A DNA stretch of 64,000 nt from Linnemannia elongata (taxonomy: Eukaryota; Mortierellomycota; Mortierellomycetes; Mortierellales; Mortierellaceae). Positions 11,296 through 23,500 of this stretch are shown in pieces (the first letter of the stretch is position 1; each line of letters opens with the position of its first letter). Where the stretch lies: contig JAXBDG010000017.1 in assembly GCA_036320915.1 (NCBI GenBank), positions 1,240,001 to 1,304,000 on the forward strand, written 5' to 3'. Position numbers and translations under genes: made by a program. A model generated the notes under the pieces. The model made no database searches. It worked only from the letters and a program-made list of their open reading frames with translations, and had not been told where the DNA came from.

Positions 11296-13207
11296 TCTGA
11301 GGAAGTGTAGTGGAGAAGGAAGGAGGAGAGAGTGGTGTGGAGTGAGAGAAGAAGAAGAAGAAGTGGAAATAGACAAGGGTGTAGCTGGTTTTGTATGCAA
11401 AAAGTGTTACAATTGAAACATCGGCCACTACACACCCCACCTTACAGCCGTTTAGTGTTCGCTGCCCGGGGCTTTTTTCTGAGGCAGAACAAATGACTGT
11501 GGGAAGAAACGAGCACGTCAAACCCCTTAACCATGTATTCAAAGAATTGGTGGCAATTTTCTAAGTATTCTAACCATACTCCGCTCGCGCCCTGAAGAAA
11601 ATACACAACAGAAAAGAAACGAATGCTCCCACATACACGAACACAACTATTTTTTGTATCAAATCTCATAACAGAGAAACAAAAAAAAACAAAACAAAAA
11701 AAGCATTCAATCTAGAATAAATAAGCATGCACCTACAACTGCAACTGCGCGCCTACGTTTTATTCTTTCTATTCAATTCAAACAAAGGCCTTTGACGCCC
11801 ATCCTTTCCGACCTTCTCCACCTCCACTACTCACCCCTTTCCAATACGAGGCCGAAAAATACTATTGGATACGAACTGTCGAGATTGATCCACCGATTAG
11901 GACGCCACTTGTCGAGTTCCACGATTACAAGCTACATCGCCTGTCTGGTCCTTTCCGGTCTTTAACTCCCGAATAGCGTCCGACGATTCCCGGACACATG
12001 TCTTTGTTTTCTGGCCAACGATTTGGCAGTTTCCTCCCGGAGATTGGCAATACCAGTACATCTTTCTTGGCTTTAGAGTGGGTGCGCAGCCGACGATGGG
12101 TTGTGAGTAGAGGTAGGGGGTTGCTGATCGTTTCGGTATCGGTGGACGATCCAAACGGTGTAACTGTGCCATAGGCAGGCGACTCGCCTCTCACCATTGT
12201 CCCCAGATCTTCGGGATACCCGATTATGTGGCGCTATCGTCAGGGATTATTGACGCGGTATCGTAGCAGGCAGCTGCTTTGCCATGCTGAAGACTTTGTG
12301 CCCATTCTGCGTGGTTTGTTGGTCCAAGGATCGCTGGAATGACTCGTTTTCTAAACACTCGTCTTTTCGCGTCGTTCACCACCGACCAGGCACGCTGTCG
12401 ATAGTCGAAATTCTTGGAGCTGCACTATGCAGAGATTCGTTCAAGCCTGTTTTGATCAGTCTGCCCCTTTTTCGTTTCCCTTCTTACAGATTGTGCGGTT
12501 TCCAGCGTCGCTTTTTGTCGCGTGGACTTCCGAAAATGAGGAAATTGTTCCTTGAGCCGTTCGAAACGTGTCGTGATAAGTTGGAGTTTTTTTTGGGTTT
12601 TTCGTGCTTTAGTTGGCGGTTGCAACGACCAGATGCACGATTCCTTCTATAGCTAATGCCCTCCATCCATCCCCACTGATTCGTCTCCTTCCATACGACG
12701 ATCACCTCTTTCCTGCTTACATCTGAGAAAAAATCCCGGCGGCCCGAAGGTTGAAACTGTTTTTGTCGCGGACCGAGCAGCAGACGATGTTGAAAATAGC
12801 CTATAAACAACCTGCCCGAGTTTATCAGGGACCGTAGGTCAAGGATATAAGGTACTGGATTGCAGGCTTGGTTGGAAATGTTTCGTGGGATCCAATCCAA
12901 GGCCCCTTTTCCGTTGAGATTTATAAAAGGAAACAAGAAATGTAATCGTGACAACTCTAGGTGTTTAAGCTTGAGAGATCTGACCGCGTACCACTGCGCA
13001 ATTGCATTTGTTCAGAAAAAACGGTTGGCCATGGTTTTTTCTTTGTACTACTTGACGCCTCTCATCTCTTTATCTTTTGCATCCCTCGCTTCTCATCTAC
13101 TTTCTTCTTCTTCCTCATCTCCTCCATCCCCTTTCTTTTTGGCCCTCACCTCATTTTCACGCATTCCGACATCGCGAGATTCGCACATCAGGACAAGGAA
13201 CACGACC
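11296..13207. other. Gene-poor region upstream of the monooxygenase remnant
   Basis: Contains the aminotransferase promoter (C/T-rich on the minus strand up to about 11450), A-rich sequence near 11680-11700, and about 1.2 kb (11750-12950) with only short open frames that I do not recognise. From about 13020 the sequence resembles the leader found before each of the three intact monooxygenase genes (shared C/T-rich blocks, then CGAGATTCGCACATCAGGAC-like sequence), so it is duplicated promoter DNA. Confidence 0.4.
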
Positions 13208-13690
13208 ATGGAGATCAACCCTGCCTTCACCTTCAACCACGACCGCTCTATTATGTATGCAACTCTCATCGTTGGAGCTGGTCTCGGAGATCTGACCCTT
13301 GGAATGCTTCTGCACAAGGCCAACATCCCTTACGAGATCTACGAGCTCCTTTTTTATGACTGCCACTGGTTTGACGCCGTTTTATTGCCAATACTGATCT
13401 TCCTGCCGCTCTTTTATTTTTCTTTCTACGCGGTAAAAAAGTCGCTGTCGCCAAAGTTCACGCGGGCTATCATCAAGCGAATCCCAACATGGCTCTTGCG
13501 GAAAATGGAGTTTCAGCAGTTGTGCCATCGCCCTCAGGTCGCGTTCTTGCCTCTTGTAGAGGACAAGGGTACATTCCGACCAGGGCCTCAGCCCAGCTTA
13601 GCTGTAAAGGCGCCTCAAAAAGAGACGGCGGCTAAGTTCACCGCTGGGTCTACCGCCAATGGTCCACATCAACCGACCATTGTCGTTTGA
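13208..13690 (+). pseudogene. Internally deleted FAD monooxygenase copy with a still-open frame
   Basis: This 160-codon frame joins the first about 50 codons of the monooxygenase family seen at 47.9-58.6 kb directly to the last intron and last exon of that family. The FAD-binding, DG and GD core exons 2-6 are missing. The nucleotide-binding start is damaged too: the residues KRPKV before the GAGLGG site are lost and GAGLGG reads GAGLGD. DNA that is the 3' part of intron 6 in the intact copies (about 13353-13439) is read in frame here and encodes a strongly hydrophobic stretch (about residues 54-75). The tail (RAIIKRIP, RPQVAFLPLVED, GPQPSLAVKAPQ) matches the intact genes. It cannot be an active monooxygenase. 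Whether it makes a small membrane protein is unknown. Confidence 0.8.
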
Positions 13691-13904
13691 ATTGCCTTGC
13701 TGTGCGTAATATTACTAATCCAGTAGCTACTCTAGCCCCGCACATTATCCATTCAAAAAAATAGAGAAAACGTTCGCGTTCGAAGGGATACTACCGGGTT
13801 AATTTTTGTTATTACTGCCTGTAGAACCGATGGTCGATGGATCAGACGGTTTGGTGATCGCGGATTAGGAGTATTGTTGGGTCGGAAAAATGCCTGGTAT
13901 CCAT

Positions 13905-15043
13905 AGACTAACGTGGTGGCACGCTCTAGGCTTGCGCATCTGAGGGATCTTCCGGAGAGCTTGCGAGAGGTATGGAAGATCGATTATGCCATTGGACAAG
14001 CGCCCGTACAATGACCGGTCAATGTTCCGATTCCAGTGGCGCGATCTCGGTCTCGTCATATCTTTCTACGACACATTCATTCTCCTCTTTATCCAATCCT
14101 CGACTGCATCCTCCTCATCGGTCGAACTTTCGCCACCATCAGGTTGACGTCTGTAAAAGTCGAGCTCCAAGCATCTCCTATCCTCGCTTTTCCCGTACGT
14201 CCTAGATCGCTTGGCCATTGATATGAACATCCGTGATCTTGAGCTTCTTGATTCAGCGACATTGGCCATTGAACTGTAGAACCAAGCGAGCGTCAGTCGT
14301 GTTTTCTTCATGTTTGTAAATCAAGTTGCCCCATGTGACCTGCAAGCTGCAGCTCCTTGAGGGTCCTGGACTGGGTGGCGATGGCTGAAAATAGGTCCTG
14401 GCTCTATCGTACGCGAACGAGAGACAACTTGTCCAATCCTCCAGTAGAGGACTCCCGGATGAGCGGCGCGGCTACGAGCGATGCCATCTGACGAAAACTG
14501 CAGTAGACCGCGAGCATCTGGAACAGTGGGCAGGAGTTTCGGAGGTCATCAGCAAGCTTAACAAAGTCGTCGTACCTGTTCTTGCTAAAGACTTTCTATA
14601 AGAGTTGCATGAGCCCGGGAGACGATCGGACCTGGTTTTGAAGGACCCTGGTAGGAAAAAGGGTTCTAGTCCTCCCAAAGATCCTGCTAGGAGGCAAGGT
14701 TGACTTTTTTCTCCTCAAGCTGCGTCATAACTATGAGGTTCAAGCCTGTTGATGACACCCGAGACCTGATGGGCTGTAAAGCCTTTGACGTAGCTGAGCT
14801 CCAGTTCGCTAAGCACGCGCCATGGGTGGAGAGTGTCGAGAGTGGCTCTCCTAACAACTCAGTTTCAGCGTCTGAATTTTTTTCAGAGTTCCAAGATGCT
14901 CTGTTGGCAGCTTTCCTCGCTCGAATCCCGACAATACCAATATCCACTGGGAAGTGAACCGATTCTCCAATGATGGGTAGGAGCTCGGGGGTCTTAATTA
15001 CCATAGGTTGATTGAGTAGCAACGAGATATGGCTGGGCTGCAT
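13905..15043 (-). pseudogene. Decayed F-box/LRR-type gene
   Basis: Reading the minus strand gives separated fragments in different frames. A possible N-terminus starts at 15043 (NQPMVIKTPELLPIIGESV). Then come leucine-rich pieces: VLSELELSYVKGFTAHQV; DDFVKLADDLRNSCPLFQML; LDKLSLVRVR followed by a TAG stop at 14404-14406 and then SRTLKELQLAG; KLKITDVHINGQAI; and YLSQALRKIPQM. Spacing and pattern resemble the large fungal F-box/LRR families. The stop inside the LRR part and the frame changes mark it as broken. F-box identity of the N-terminus is only a guess. Confidence 0.5.
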
Positions 15044-16784
15044 AGTGGTGGTTGAAATGGAGAGGACGAGAAGTAGGTTGAAAAATGCTGAATAAATGTG
15101 TGAACGAGGGCTTAGTAGCTTGTGAAGTGTGATAGAGAATAGAATTGAAGGAAGGAAGAGACAAAAGGACGCGTCGCTGATGTGTTTATAATTCTCATTT
15201 TTTTCTCCCTCTGCTTTGATGATGGTTCGCGCATAAGTACCACGGACAGTTTGACAAGAAAACATGAAATGATGGACATTCTTTATTAAGCTACAGCGAT
15301 GAAAGTCATCAAAAACGACAAAGACATCAAGACATAACAAAAAAAAGGTTTCGCCTATGGACCTCTCGTCATGATGCATCCAATGCGAAAGAGATAAAAG
15401 GTGTCCCAGAAATCAGAACAGAAAAATGTTGCTTCGCCCAAAAGTGTGTCACTTTCCTCTCGCTCCTTCCTTCTCATCTGCCCACTCTGCAACTCTTTTG
15501 TTTTGCAGCAAATCCATGCGGACTGTGGCGAACAAGCATCCACACATACTATTCATGGTGTCTCTCTCTCCACACATATTTTCTTCCCTCGATCCTTCAA
15601 GAACCGCGAGCTCAGTTTAACGTCGAGTCCACTTGTTTTCCTTATGATCCACACCTTATCGACATCTGGACCCATAGTCCCTTCTTCCCCGTCGCACGAA
15701 CCCAGCTCCCTTTTCACATAGACCTCCAACGAACATGTTTTCTGTGACTAACACCTACTTTGACTTTATTTTTCTGCCTCCCTCATTATCACATGTGCCG
15801 CTCCTTTTTCTGAAATAGAAAGAAGCCCCTTCGTCCTCATTCTCATCCTCATCGACCTTTCCTTGTCCATCCTCCGTCTCTATCCTATTTCTGTTTCACC
15901 CTCCCCTATCACTCCCTAACATCATTTCTTGTTCTGAGTAATTGCACTTGACTCTTTCGTAGTCTTGCATCTTGACGGAATCAGCCATTGCTCTCTCACA
16001 CCGTATCTCTCTTTCCTCGCATGCATATTCAACATTGATGTGCCTCTCACCATCAACTTTTTAATATTTCTTTTCTTGTCACTTTGTTTGTGATATGTCA
16101 GCGCATGGTCAATGCTGTCGTATCCTTCTTTTTCTCCACCAATTGAATAACAACCAACATACCAGTTGGTCAATGCGCATTGTCGTCGTTTTTCATGTGC
16201 CAGCAATATCTGCTTACTGTACCTTACCCCTTCCTTTCTTTTGAATTTGAAAAAAAAAAAAAAAAAAAAAAAAAATCGATGGTACAAATACTAGGAGGAA
16301 TCACGTCCTTATCGCTTGTATGTATGTTCGTCCACGGTCAGCACTTCTTTCTTCCCTCCCCTTTTTCTTTTGTACAATGCGAATCATAGGAATATTCTTT
16401 GAACCGGGCGTGATGCTGGCCTTGAGAATGATTGTACATTCATGGTTTACCCGAGTTACCGCACATGTGCCCCTATCGACCACTTGATCGTGCTTGCATG
16501 GGTGCTTACGTTTTCTCGCGTTGGTTGACGCGTCGGATTTTCTCACATGAGTGGATCGATTAAAGTAAAAAAGGATGCGTTGTTGAGTAAATGTACAGAT
16601 GCAAAATAAAATAAAATAAAGAGCTTTTACTGTGAAGCACAAAATAATAACGAGCATCGACGTGATGCTGAAGACGGTTAAATGAAGCCCTCCGGACGCG
16701 AATGGGCTGTCTGTCTCTGTCCTCCAAAAGGATCGCTTCTCAACTGTTGCGAAAGAAAAGGTAAAAGGAAATGGCAAAAAGGAA
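15044..16784. other. Intergenic region, no gene recognised
   Basis: T/C-rich sequence with an A-run at about 16251-16274. Only short frames without recognisable domains. The nearest gene to the right is tRNA-Phe on the minus strand. Confidence 0.35.
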
Positions 16785-16809
16785 TGCGACCTGTGTGGAT
16801 TGAACACAC

Positions 16810-16850
<41 letters not shown>

Positions 16851-16857
16851 AGGTCGC
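16785..16857 (-). tRNA. tRNA-Phe: tRNA-Phe (anticodon GAA)
   Basis: The minus strand folds as a standard 73-nt tRNA: acceptor GCGACCT paired with AGGTCGC, discriminator A, D-arm GCTC...GAGC, anticodon stem TCAGA/TCTGA with loop CTGAAGA (anticodon GAA), T-arm GTGTG-TTCAATC-CACAC. There is no intron. A run of five T on the minus strand (16780-16776) a few bases downstream fits a Pol III terminator. Confidence 0.97.
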
Positions 16858-17920
16858 TGATGGAAGCTGAATTTCTAATATTTTCATATATGCACTGTTC
16901 TTTTCTTCCGTTAGATTCAGGACCACGTGAGCCAAGAAATAAAGACATACAGTCTTTTTTTTTTGGTGGGAAACGCGTAAATAACGCAGTAAATTGTGTA
17001 CGAAAAAAAAAAAAAAAAAAAACGTAAATAACGCAGTTGGCCGCTGTTGAGGGTATCGAGGATCGCTTCAAAAGATCCAACGACAACAAAATGAAAAGAG
17101 AAGATGACGATGAGTGTATGGCGGAAAGAAAGAAAAAGAGCGAGTGAGAGGAGCAGAGTGAGAATGGATGGGATAAGCAATGGTCTATGCCTTCTTGTTT
17201 TCAGGGTAAGGATTTGGTCTTTCTCTCTGTTTGCATGCGAATTGACGGTATGCATGCATGCACATCTGCATGATGACCCTTTATCCATCCCCCGCTTCCC
17301 GCTTATGCGATCTCACTTTTTCGCTGGAGTCGTGTGAGCAAAAGTCAAAAGGTAAAAAGCACGACAATTGAGTGAGATAAGACAAAGGAGATGGATCAGA
17401 GCGACAGGATACACGAGACACATAAGAGACAGAGTGAGCGATTATTTTTTTATCTCCTTTTCGTTGCTATGCTGTCCTCTCTTCTCTTTTCTTTCTTTCT
17501 TTTTTTTTTTCATTCTCCTTCAATTGAACTGTTTCCTTACCTTATTCCTTTTTCTTCCCTTCCCTTCCTTTCTCTTCTCTTCTCTTCTCTCTCACTTCAC
17601 TTCCCTTTTTCTCATTCTCACTTCCTTTACGCCCTCTCTTCCAGGCACTCACCATTGGGAACACAAGCATCACTCTTGCTCATCCCGTTCATTCAATCTC
17701 CTCTCCACTCTTCTACTCTCTCTCTCTGACCGTCTCATCATTCGTTCATTCGTCAGACGACAAGCATACCCCTATCCCCTTTTTACTTCTTTTTTTCGCT
17801 TTTTTCTCTCTCTCAGAGGCTCGATACCCCTTCTTTACTTCTTTTTTATCTTCACTTTTTCTTTTCTTCCCACAATCAACTTCACCTTACCTCGCACACC
17901 CTTCCCACCCACCACCCAAG
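16858..17920. other. Intergenic: tRNA 5' flank and RTG2-like promoter/leader
   Basis: Includes a T-run at 16955-16964, an A-run near 17004-17021, and from about 17430 a very C/T-rich sequence up to the RTG2-like start codon, probably promoter and 5' leader. No gene is seen. Confidence 0.4.
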
Positions 17921-20419
17921 ATGCCACCTCCAGCGCCAGGCTGCTTCGACTCCTTCAGAGGCCTCTTCATCACCCCTCCAACCTCCCAAAACCCTTCCCA
18001 CCGCGCGCCCTCCACCAATGGTTCTTCCTACACCGGCAACAACAACATCACCTCCGGTATCCGTGCCCCCCTAGCCATTGTCGACATGGGTAGTAACGGG
18101 ATCCGGTTCGGGATCATTGCTTCTCTTGATCGACACCTCCCTGTTTTGTACGAGGAACGTGCTCCTATTTCGCTATTTGATGCTCAATTTTCGTCGCACG
18201 AGGGCGAGTCGGATGATCTGGACATTGTCACGTTCGCTGCCTCAGGGGTTAGCGCACCACGCGCCAAGAATGGGAAAAAGAACGGTGCCGCTGGTGGGTC
18301 CACTCCTCACTTAAACCGTTTGTCTTCCAGTAGAACGGCTGTCACACCTTCGATTTCCAACTCTGCGACCATTGCTGTCATGGGCAAGGGGGCGGACGGT
18401 GAAGATGACGAAGGGGATCAGCAAGACGAGGATATGGAGGATCTCTTAAACGACGACGCTATTGCCTCCGGAGCTCTTAGCAAGGCCGATCTGAGAAAGA
18501 CCCTCGTCGCCAGTGGAGAGTTTGACCATGATATCACCATATCCGGCGCAACCCTCAAACCTATCCGCGCCACTGCTTCCAAAACCGCCTCTGAGCGTCA
18601 ACCGATCAGCGAGAAGGTCATTGATGAGGTCGTCCGGACCTTTGAGCGCTGGCAGGCACTCTGCCACCAGGCCAACGTTGAGACTGTTCGTGTGATCGCT
18701 ACCGAAGCTACGAGAACCGCTCCCAACTCTGAAGAGTTCCAGGCTCGGATCAAGGCTGCGACGGGTTGGTCGGTCGAGTTGTTGTCCAAGGCCCAGGAAG
18801 CCAACATTGGTGCGCTGGGTGTCATGGCCTCGTATCATACCGTCCAGGGTCTATTTATGGACTTGGGAGGTGGGTCTGTGCAGTTGAACTACATTATTCG
18901 TGGACCTGGAGATGGGCAGGGTGCGAGTTCTCCGAACGCTCAGTCCTGGCCTTATGGTGCAGCCGCCTTGTCAAAGAGGTTAAATGCCTGTGGATCGGAC
19001 AAGGTTGCGCGACAGGAGATCTTTGATGAGATGGTGTTGGCCTTCAAGCATGGTCTCGATGCTATCGATGTCGCGCCTGCGGTCCGTGAGCATAACGAGC
19101 GAGAGGGTGGGTACAGGATGTACCTCTCTGGTGGAGGGTTCCGAGCACTGGGCTACCTGCTGATGGCGCGCAAGATGAAGAAATCCAAGGATGGATCCCG
19201 CTACCCGATCCCGATCATCAACGGATACATGGCTTCCGGAAAGGAACTGTCTAAGATCGTCCACGAGTACCGCAACCTCGCCCCCGAGGAGGTCCAGACC
19301 TGCTTCCGCGTCTCGAAGCGTCGTGCAAAGCTGATCCCTGCCTGCGCGACCCTCATGGCGGCCGTCATGGAGGTAATCCCTATCAAGGATGTCTTATTCT
19401 CTGAGGGTGGTGTTCGTCAGGGTGGGTGCTTTGGAATGTTGCCACCCGCGATCCAGAACAAGGACCCAGCCTACGAGACTGTACTAAACTTTGTCCGCAA
19501 CTTTGGAGGCGGACAACCCGCCTTGCACGAGTCAGATTTGAACACTTTGACGTCGTTTGTCTCGTCGGCCTTGCCCCCAGATTTCGCCAACTGCTGTCTC
19601 CTCCCTCCCATGGCTGGTTCTGCACACGCGGAGGACGTCTCGGGCAAGGATGCCGAAGGACTGCCGGTGTTTATCGAGAGTCTTCCTCGTCTGATCCCCT
19701 TGTTGGTATTGGTCATGAACTGTTACAACCAACTCCCTAAGGAAGCCCGCTCCACCGCTGCCTGGCAACTCTTCCTCCCCGGAGGCGCCCTCGCCAACTG
19801 TTACGGCCTCACCCACAACGACCGCGCCATCCTCGCTACCGTCCTCTCCGAGCGTCACGAGGGAGACCTTGCCGACCCCGACTCGGGTGACGCGATCAAG
19901 AAGTTGATGCCTGGTGGCAAGATTGCCCGTCAGGCTGCCAAGTACCTTGGCAAGATCTTGGCCCTTGCCGGGTTGTGTTCTCCTTTGCCCGGGTTGGCGA
20001 CATTGCTGTTGGGCCCTGGAGGTGGACACTCGAAGCACGGTACTGGTCGTATCTCGTTCGGACACCATTGCCCGCCCACCATCAACACTGGTGCCGAAGT
20101 AGAAGGAGGACAACCTCGCAACGGCGAGGAGGACCGCTCCACTATCAGCTCTCTTGAGGAGAGACAACGAGACCTAAACCAAGAAGTCGTGATCTTGCAG
20201 CGCGGTCTGTCACCCGAGGGTCAGCATGTTCATGGACAGGTTGCAGTTCGTGTCGACAAGGGACATCCATTGTTGGAAGCGCCTCATGTCCAGGATGCGG
20301 TCAAGGCTCTTGCGGAGGCTGCTGCCAAGACCCATGGCTTTGTTGAATCTCACTCTTCGACTTTTGAGGATGATGAGGACCATCACCCTAACAAGGGTAA
20401 ATCTGTTCAGTACTCTTAG
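17921..20419 (+). CDS. RTG2: RTG2-like retrograde regulation protein (Ppx/GppA family)
   Basis: One uninterrupted frame of 832 residues. The Ppx/GppA ATPase fold is shown by AIVDMGSNGIRFGI near residue 50 (phosphate-1 loop), VRVIATEATRTAPN, GLFMDLGGGSVQL (phosphate-2 loop) and YLSGGGFRALGYL, with a C-terminal helical region containing VLFSEGGVRQG. Yeast Rtg2 (about 590 residues) senses mitochondrial state and releases Rtg1/3 through Mks1. This protein is longer because of an insert after the first strand-loop unit (about 100-195, rich in acidic residues and S) and a hydrophilic tail. It has no intron, unlike most neighbours. Exopolyphosphatase activity is an alternative, but fungal members with this layout are generally Rtg2. 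Confidence 0.85.
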   Translation: MPPPAPGCFDSFRGLFITPPTSQNPSHRAPSTNGSSYTGNNNITSGIRAPLAIVDMGSNGIRFGIIASLDRHLPVLYEERAPISLFDAQFSSHEGESDDLDIVTFAASGVSAPRAKNGKKNGAAGGSTPHLNRLSSSRTAVTPSISNSATIAVMGKGADGEDDEGDQQDEDMEDLLNDDAIASGALSKADLRKTLVASGEFDHDITISGATLKPIRATASKTASERQPISEKVIDEVVRTFERWQALCHQANVETVRVIATEATRTAPNSEEFQARIKAATGWSVELLSKAQEANIGALGVMASYHTVQGLFMDLGGGSVQLNYIIRGPGDGQGASSPNAQSWPYGAAALSKRLNACGSDKVARQEIFDEMVLAFKHGLDAIDVAPAVREHNEREGGYRMYLSGGGFRALGYLLMARKMKKSKDGSRYPIPIINGYMASGKELSKIVHEYRNLAPEEVQTCFRVSKRRAKLIPACATLMAAVMEVIPIKDVLFSEGGVRQGGCFGMLPPAIQNKDPAYETVLNFVRNFGGGQPALHESDLNTLTSFVSSALPPDFANCCLLPPMAGSAHAEDVSGKDAEGLPVFIESLPRLIPLLVLVMNCYNQLPKEARSTAAWQLFLPGGALANCYGLTHNDRAILATVLSERHEGDLADPDSGDAIKKLMPGGKIARQAAKYLGKILALAGLCSPLPGLATLLLGPGGGHSKHGTGRISFGHHCPPTINTGAEVEGGQPRNGEEDRSTISSLEERQRDLNQEVVILQRGLSPEGQHVHGQVAVRVDKGHPLLEAPHVQDAVKALAEAAAKTHGFVESHSSTFEDDEDHHPNKGKSVQYS

Positions 20420-20597
20420 TTTCCCTTCATTTTTCTTGTTCATAGTTTTCAGCATATCCACATAGTAAATAGCCCCACCACAAAAAATAGCTTTTGTTCT
20501 ATTCCCACACAAACACAACACATAAAAAAGAGGACGTAAGAAACCAAAACGCGAAAATTATTTATGCAACCAAAATAAATCACCAAACCACCCCACT

Positions 20598-23500
20598 CTA
20601 TCGACGATGTCTAGACATAAGCTTATTATAAACCTCGCCCATCTTCAACACTCCACCCCTACCACCACCACCCATCCGTCCTGCCGCATCATCATCATCC
20701 TCCTCATCGAGTCCAGCATCAAGACGCATTTGAGCCATCTGGGCCAGGATAGGTTGCCACTCGTTGAATTTCGCCTCTGCCAGCAGGAACCCATCGTGGC
20801 GGAGTGCCTTTCCGGTCTTTGTGCTGTCCTCGAATGCCTTTAGTACCCAGTATTCCGCTGTTGGAGGAAGGTAATGAAAAAAATAAAAAAATAAAATAAA
20901 AGGAGTTAGTGAAGCTGGACACAGCAGAAAAACAACAACGACGAAGCACACAAACGCGACGAAGAAATAAGGGACGTACTGGTGCGACCATAGAACTCCT
21001 TGAGAGTCTCGCCAATAGTAGGAGTACTGGCAGTCTCCTCCTCCGTCATGGCCAAACGCGCCGCAAGATCAACACCGCTCAACTGCGACGGCACAACTTC
21101 CACCACCGCCTCCTCCTCTCCTTCTCCCTCCTTCTTCTCGCCTCCCTCTCCAGCACCACCCTCGGCGTTAGTAGCAACAGGGGTGGAAGCACCAGAGGCA
21201 AGATCGATGGCGCCAGCGCTTGGTGTCGATTCAGCCGTGGCCTTGTCCTTCTTCTCCTTCTTTTCCTTCTTCTCCTTCTTCTCCTTCTTGTCCTTCTTTT
21301 CTTTCTTGTCGGTGTCCTTGTCGGCGTCCTTGGAGGATTCCTTGTCCTTTTTGGATTTCTTCTCCTTCTTGGCCGAAGAGCTCTCGACCACCACTTCTTC
21401 TTCCTCACCCTCCTCACCTTCCTCGTCCTCCTCATCCTCGTCTTCATCATCATCATCCTCGTCCTCGTCCTCGTCATCCTCACCCTCCTCCTCATCATCC
21501 GACTCCTCACCCAACCACAACTGCGACTCAAACTCGGACGCCCGCAGACAGATATACTCATTCATCTTGTCCAGATTCAACGAAAAGAAATCATCCAACG
21601 TGTACTCGCGATCTTTGACCTCCAGAATACCGCCAAAGATAAACAAGGTCGACTTTTGGACGGCTAACATGGTGTTGTAGCGAGGGCAGGGCATCAAGGG
21701 TTCATCTTCATCGTCGTCGTCGTCGGGGAAGGTGTTGTTGGCGTTGTAGCCGCGCATGCGACCCTTGCCCTTCTTCTTGTCCGCCTCGGGTTCGGCCTCG
21801 GGTTCGGGTGTGGCAGGTGCTGCGGCCTTGGGGAGGATACCGGCGGCGGCGAGCGCGGCAGCAGCAAGGGCCTCCTTGGTCGAAATTGTCTCTTCCTCGA
21901 CAGGAGTTCCAGTCGCCTCCGACTCGTTCTGCTCCTGTTCCTGTCCCTGCTTCTTGGTAGTTCCCGACTGCTCATCCGTACCAACAACAGGAGTATTGGC
22001 GCCGCTGTCTTCGTTGTCGGACTCTTCGAAATCACCATAATCAAACTCATCATCTGTACTCTCCTCCCACTTCATCTTCTCCCGCTTCTCCTCTCCATCC
22101 TGGCCCACACCGCCCTGTCCTCCTCCTCCAGAACCCTGTTTAGGCTTCCTGGTCTTCTTCTTCTTGGCAGTCTTGGGCCTCTTCAAGTTCATCGGAAACC
22201 ACCGTCCAGTATCAATCTGATAAGTCCACAGCTCATTAAAGAACGTACTCTCCAAAGTCTCCTCATTCACATCATCATCAAACACCCCTCCAAACAACAC
22301 CGCCCGATTCTTATAGGGCGCCATCGCACACCCAGATCTCGCCGAAGGAGCCGACCCAGACTTTTTCTTCTTCTCCCACCGAATCATCTTTGGATCCTGA
22401 TGCATCTTCAACAACCACGTATCCGTATGCACCACACCCTTGGGCCTCTGTCCCTTGGTATACTCCTTACAGTATCCTCCATACAAGATCACACCCTCAT
22501 TACAAGGGATGAACGAGAATCCAGAGCGAGCAGAGGGTCGGATCATTTGTTCGGGGAGCTCGACTTTTGTCCATTTGTACTCGAGTGTGTCAAAGACCCA
22601 GAGATCGTCATAGTACCGAGTATCGACATAGTTGTCGTAGAAGCCTCCAAACATGACCAAAAAGTTCTTCCAGAGCGTCATTCGATGGCCGGAGCGGGCT
22701 GTTGGTTTAGGCTTCACTTCCAGTTTCTCCCATGCGTTCGTCTTCATATCCATCGACCAAAAGTCCTATTGAATTGGCATTGAAATAAATATGATGGTTA
22801 GTTTTTTTTTTTTACTGAACAAGAAAGGAAAAAAAAAGCTTATGCTCACAAGCAACAAAAGAACAAAGTGATCCACTAATAATGACCAAATCGAAGGCAC
22901 AACACACACCTTGTAGTGAAAGAACTGGGTCTCATTAGGGGAGGCAAACTCACCACCAAACAAAAACAGCGTTCCTGCTGGGGTGATGGCGATCTGGTGA
23001 GAGGATCGTGGACCGGGCGAGTTGGGGGATGTGATCCTGCGCCATTCGTCCTTTTCAATGTTGTACCGGTACAGGTCGTTATAGAACGCGCTAATTTTTT
23101 TTCCAATTAATTAGGCAGCATTATTAATCATGCATGAGTTGGTACAGGTGGAAGCAGGTGTGGCCATAGGCTCTACACCTGGAACGAGGGTGATTGGAAA
23201 GGGACTTACCAGCGGGCTCCGTCGTAGAACTCGCCTCCGAAAAAGATCAACTCGTTGACGTTGAGAGGGTTGGCCGTCAATGTGGCGTTCGCACGACGAC
23301 TATTTGAAGGGTTTACGACAAACACAAAGATAAGTTTCGTGTTAGGTGACCACCACCAGTATTTTAAAAATAGCTTATCTCCTGGCAATCCCATGTCTAT
23401 CGATGGGCTTATCGTCCTTACCTAGGTGGTCCACTCCAGACTTCCTCAATAATCTTGACCTTCTCCTCTTGCTATCAAGGATAACCACAAAAAATAAAAA

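Noticed and set aside
12484..12954. 156-codon minus-strand frame
   Set aside because: No recognisable domain, mixed composition and location in decayed DNA; not enough to call a gene.
21000..21680. Long plus-strand Ser/Leu-rich frames opposite KEL3
   Set aside because: They are antisense shadows of the acidic and lysine-rich KEL3 inserts.
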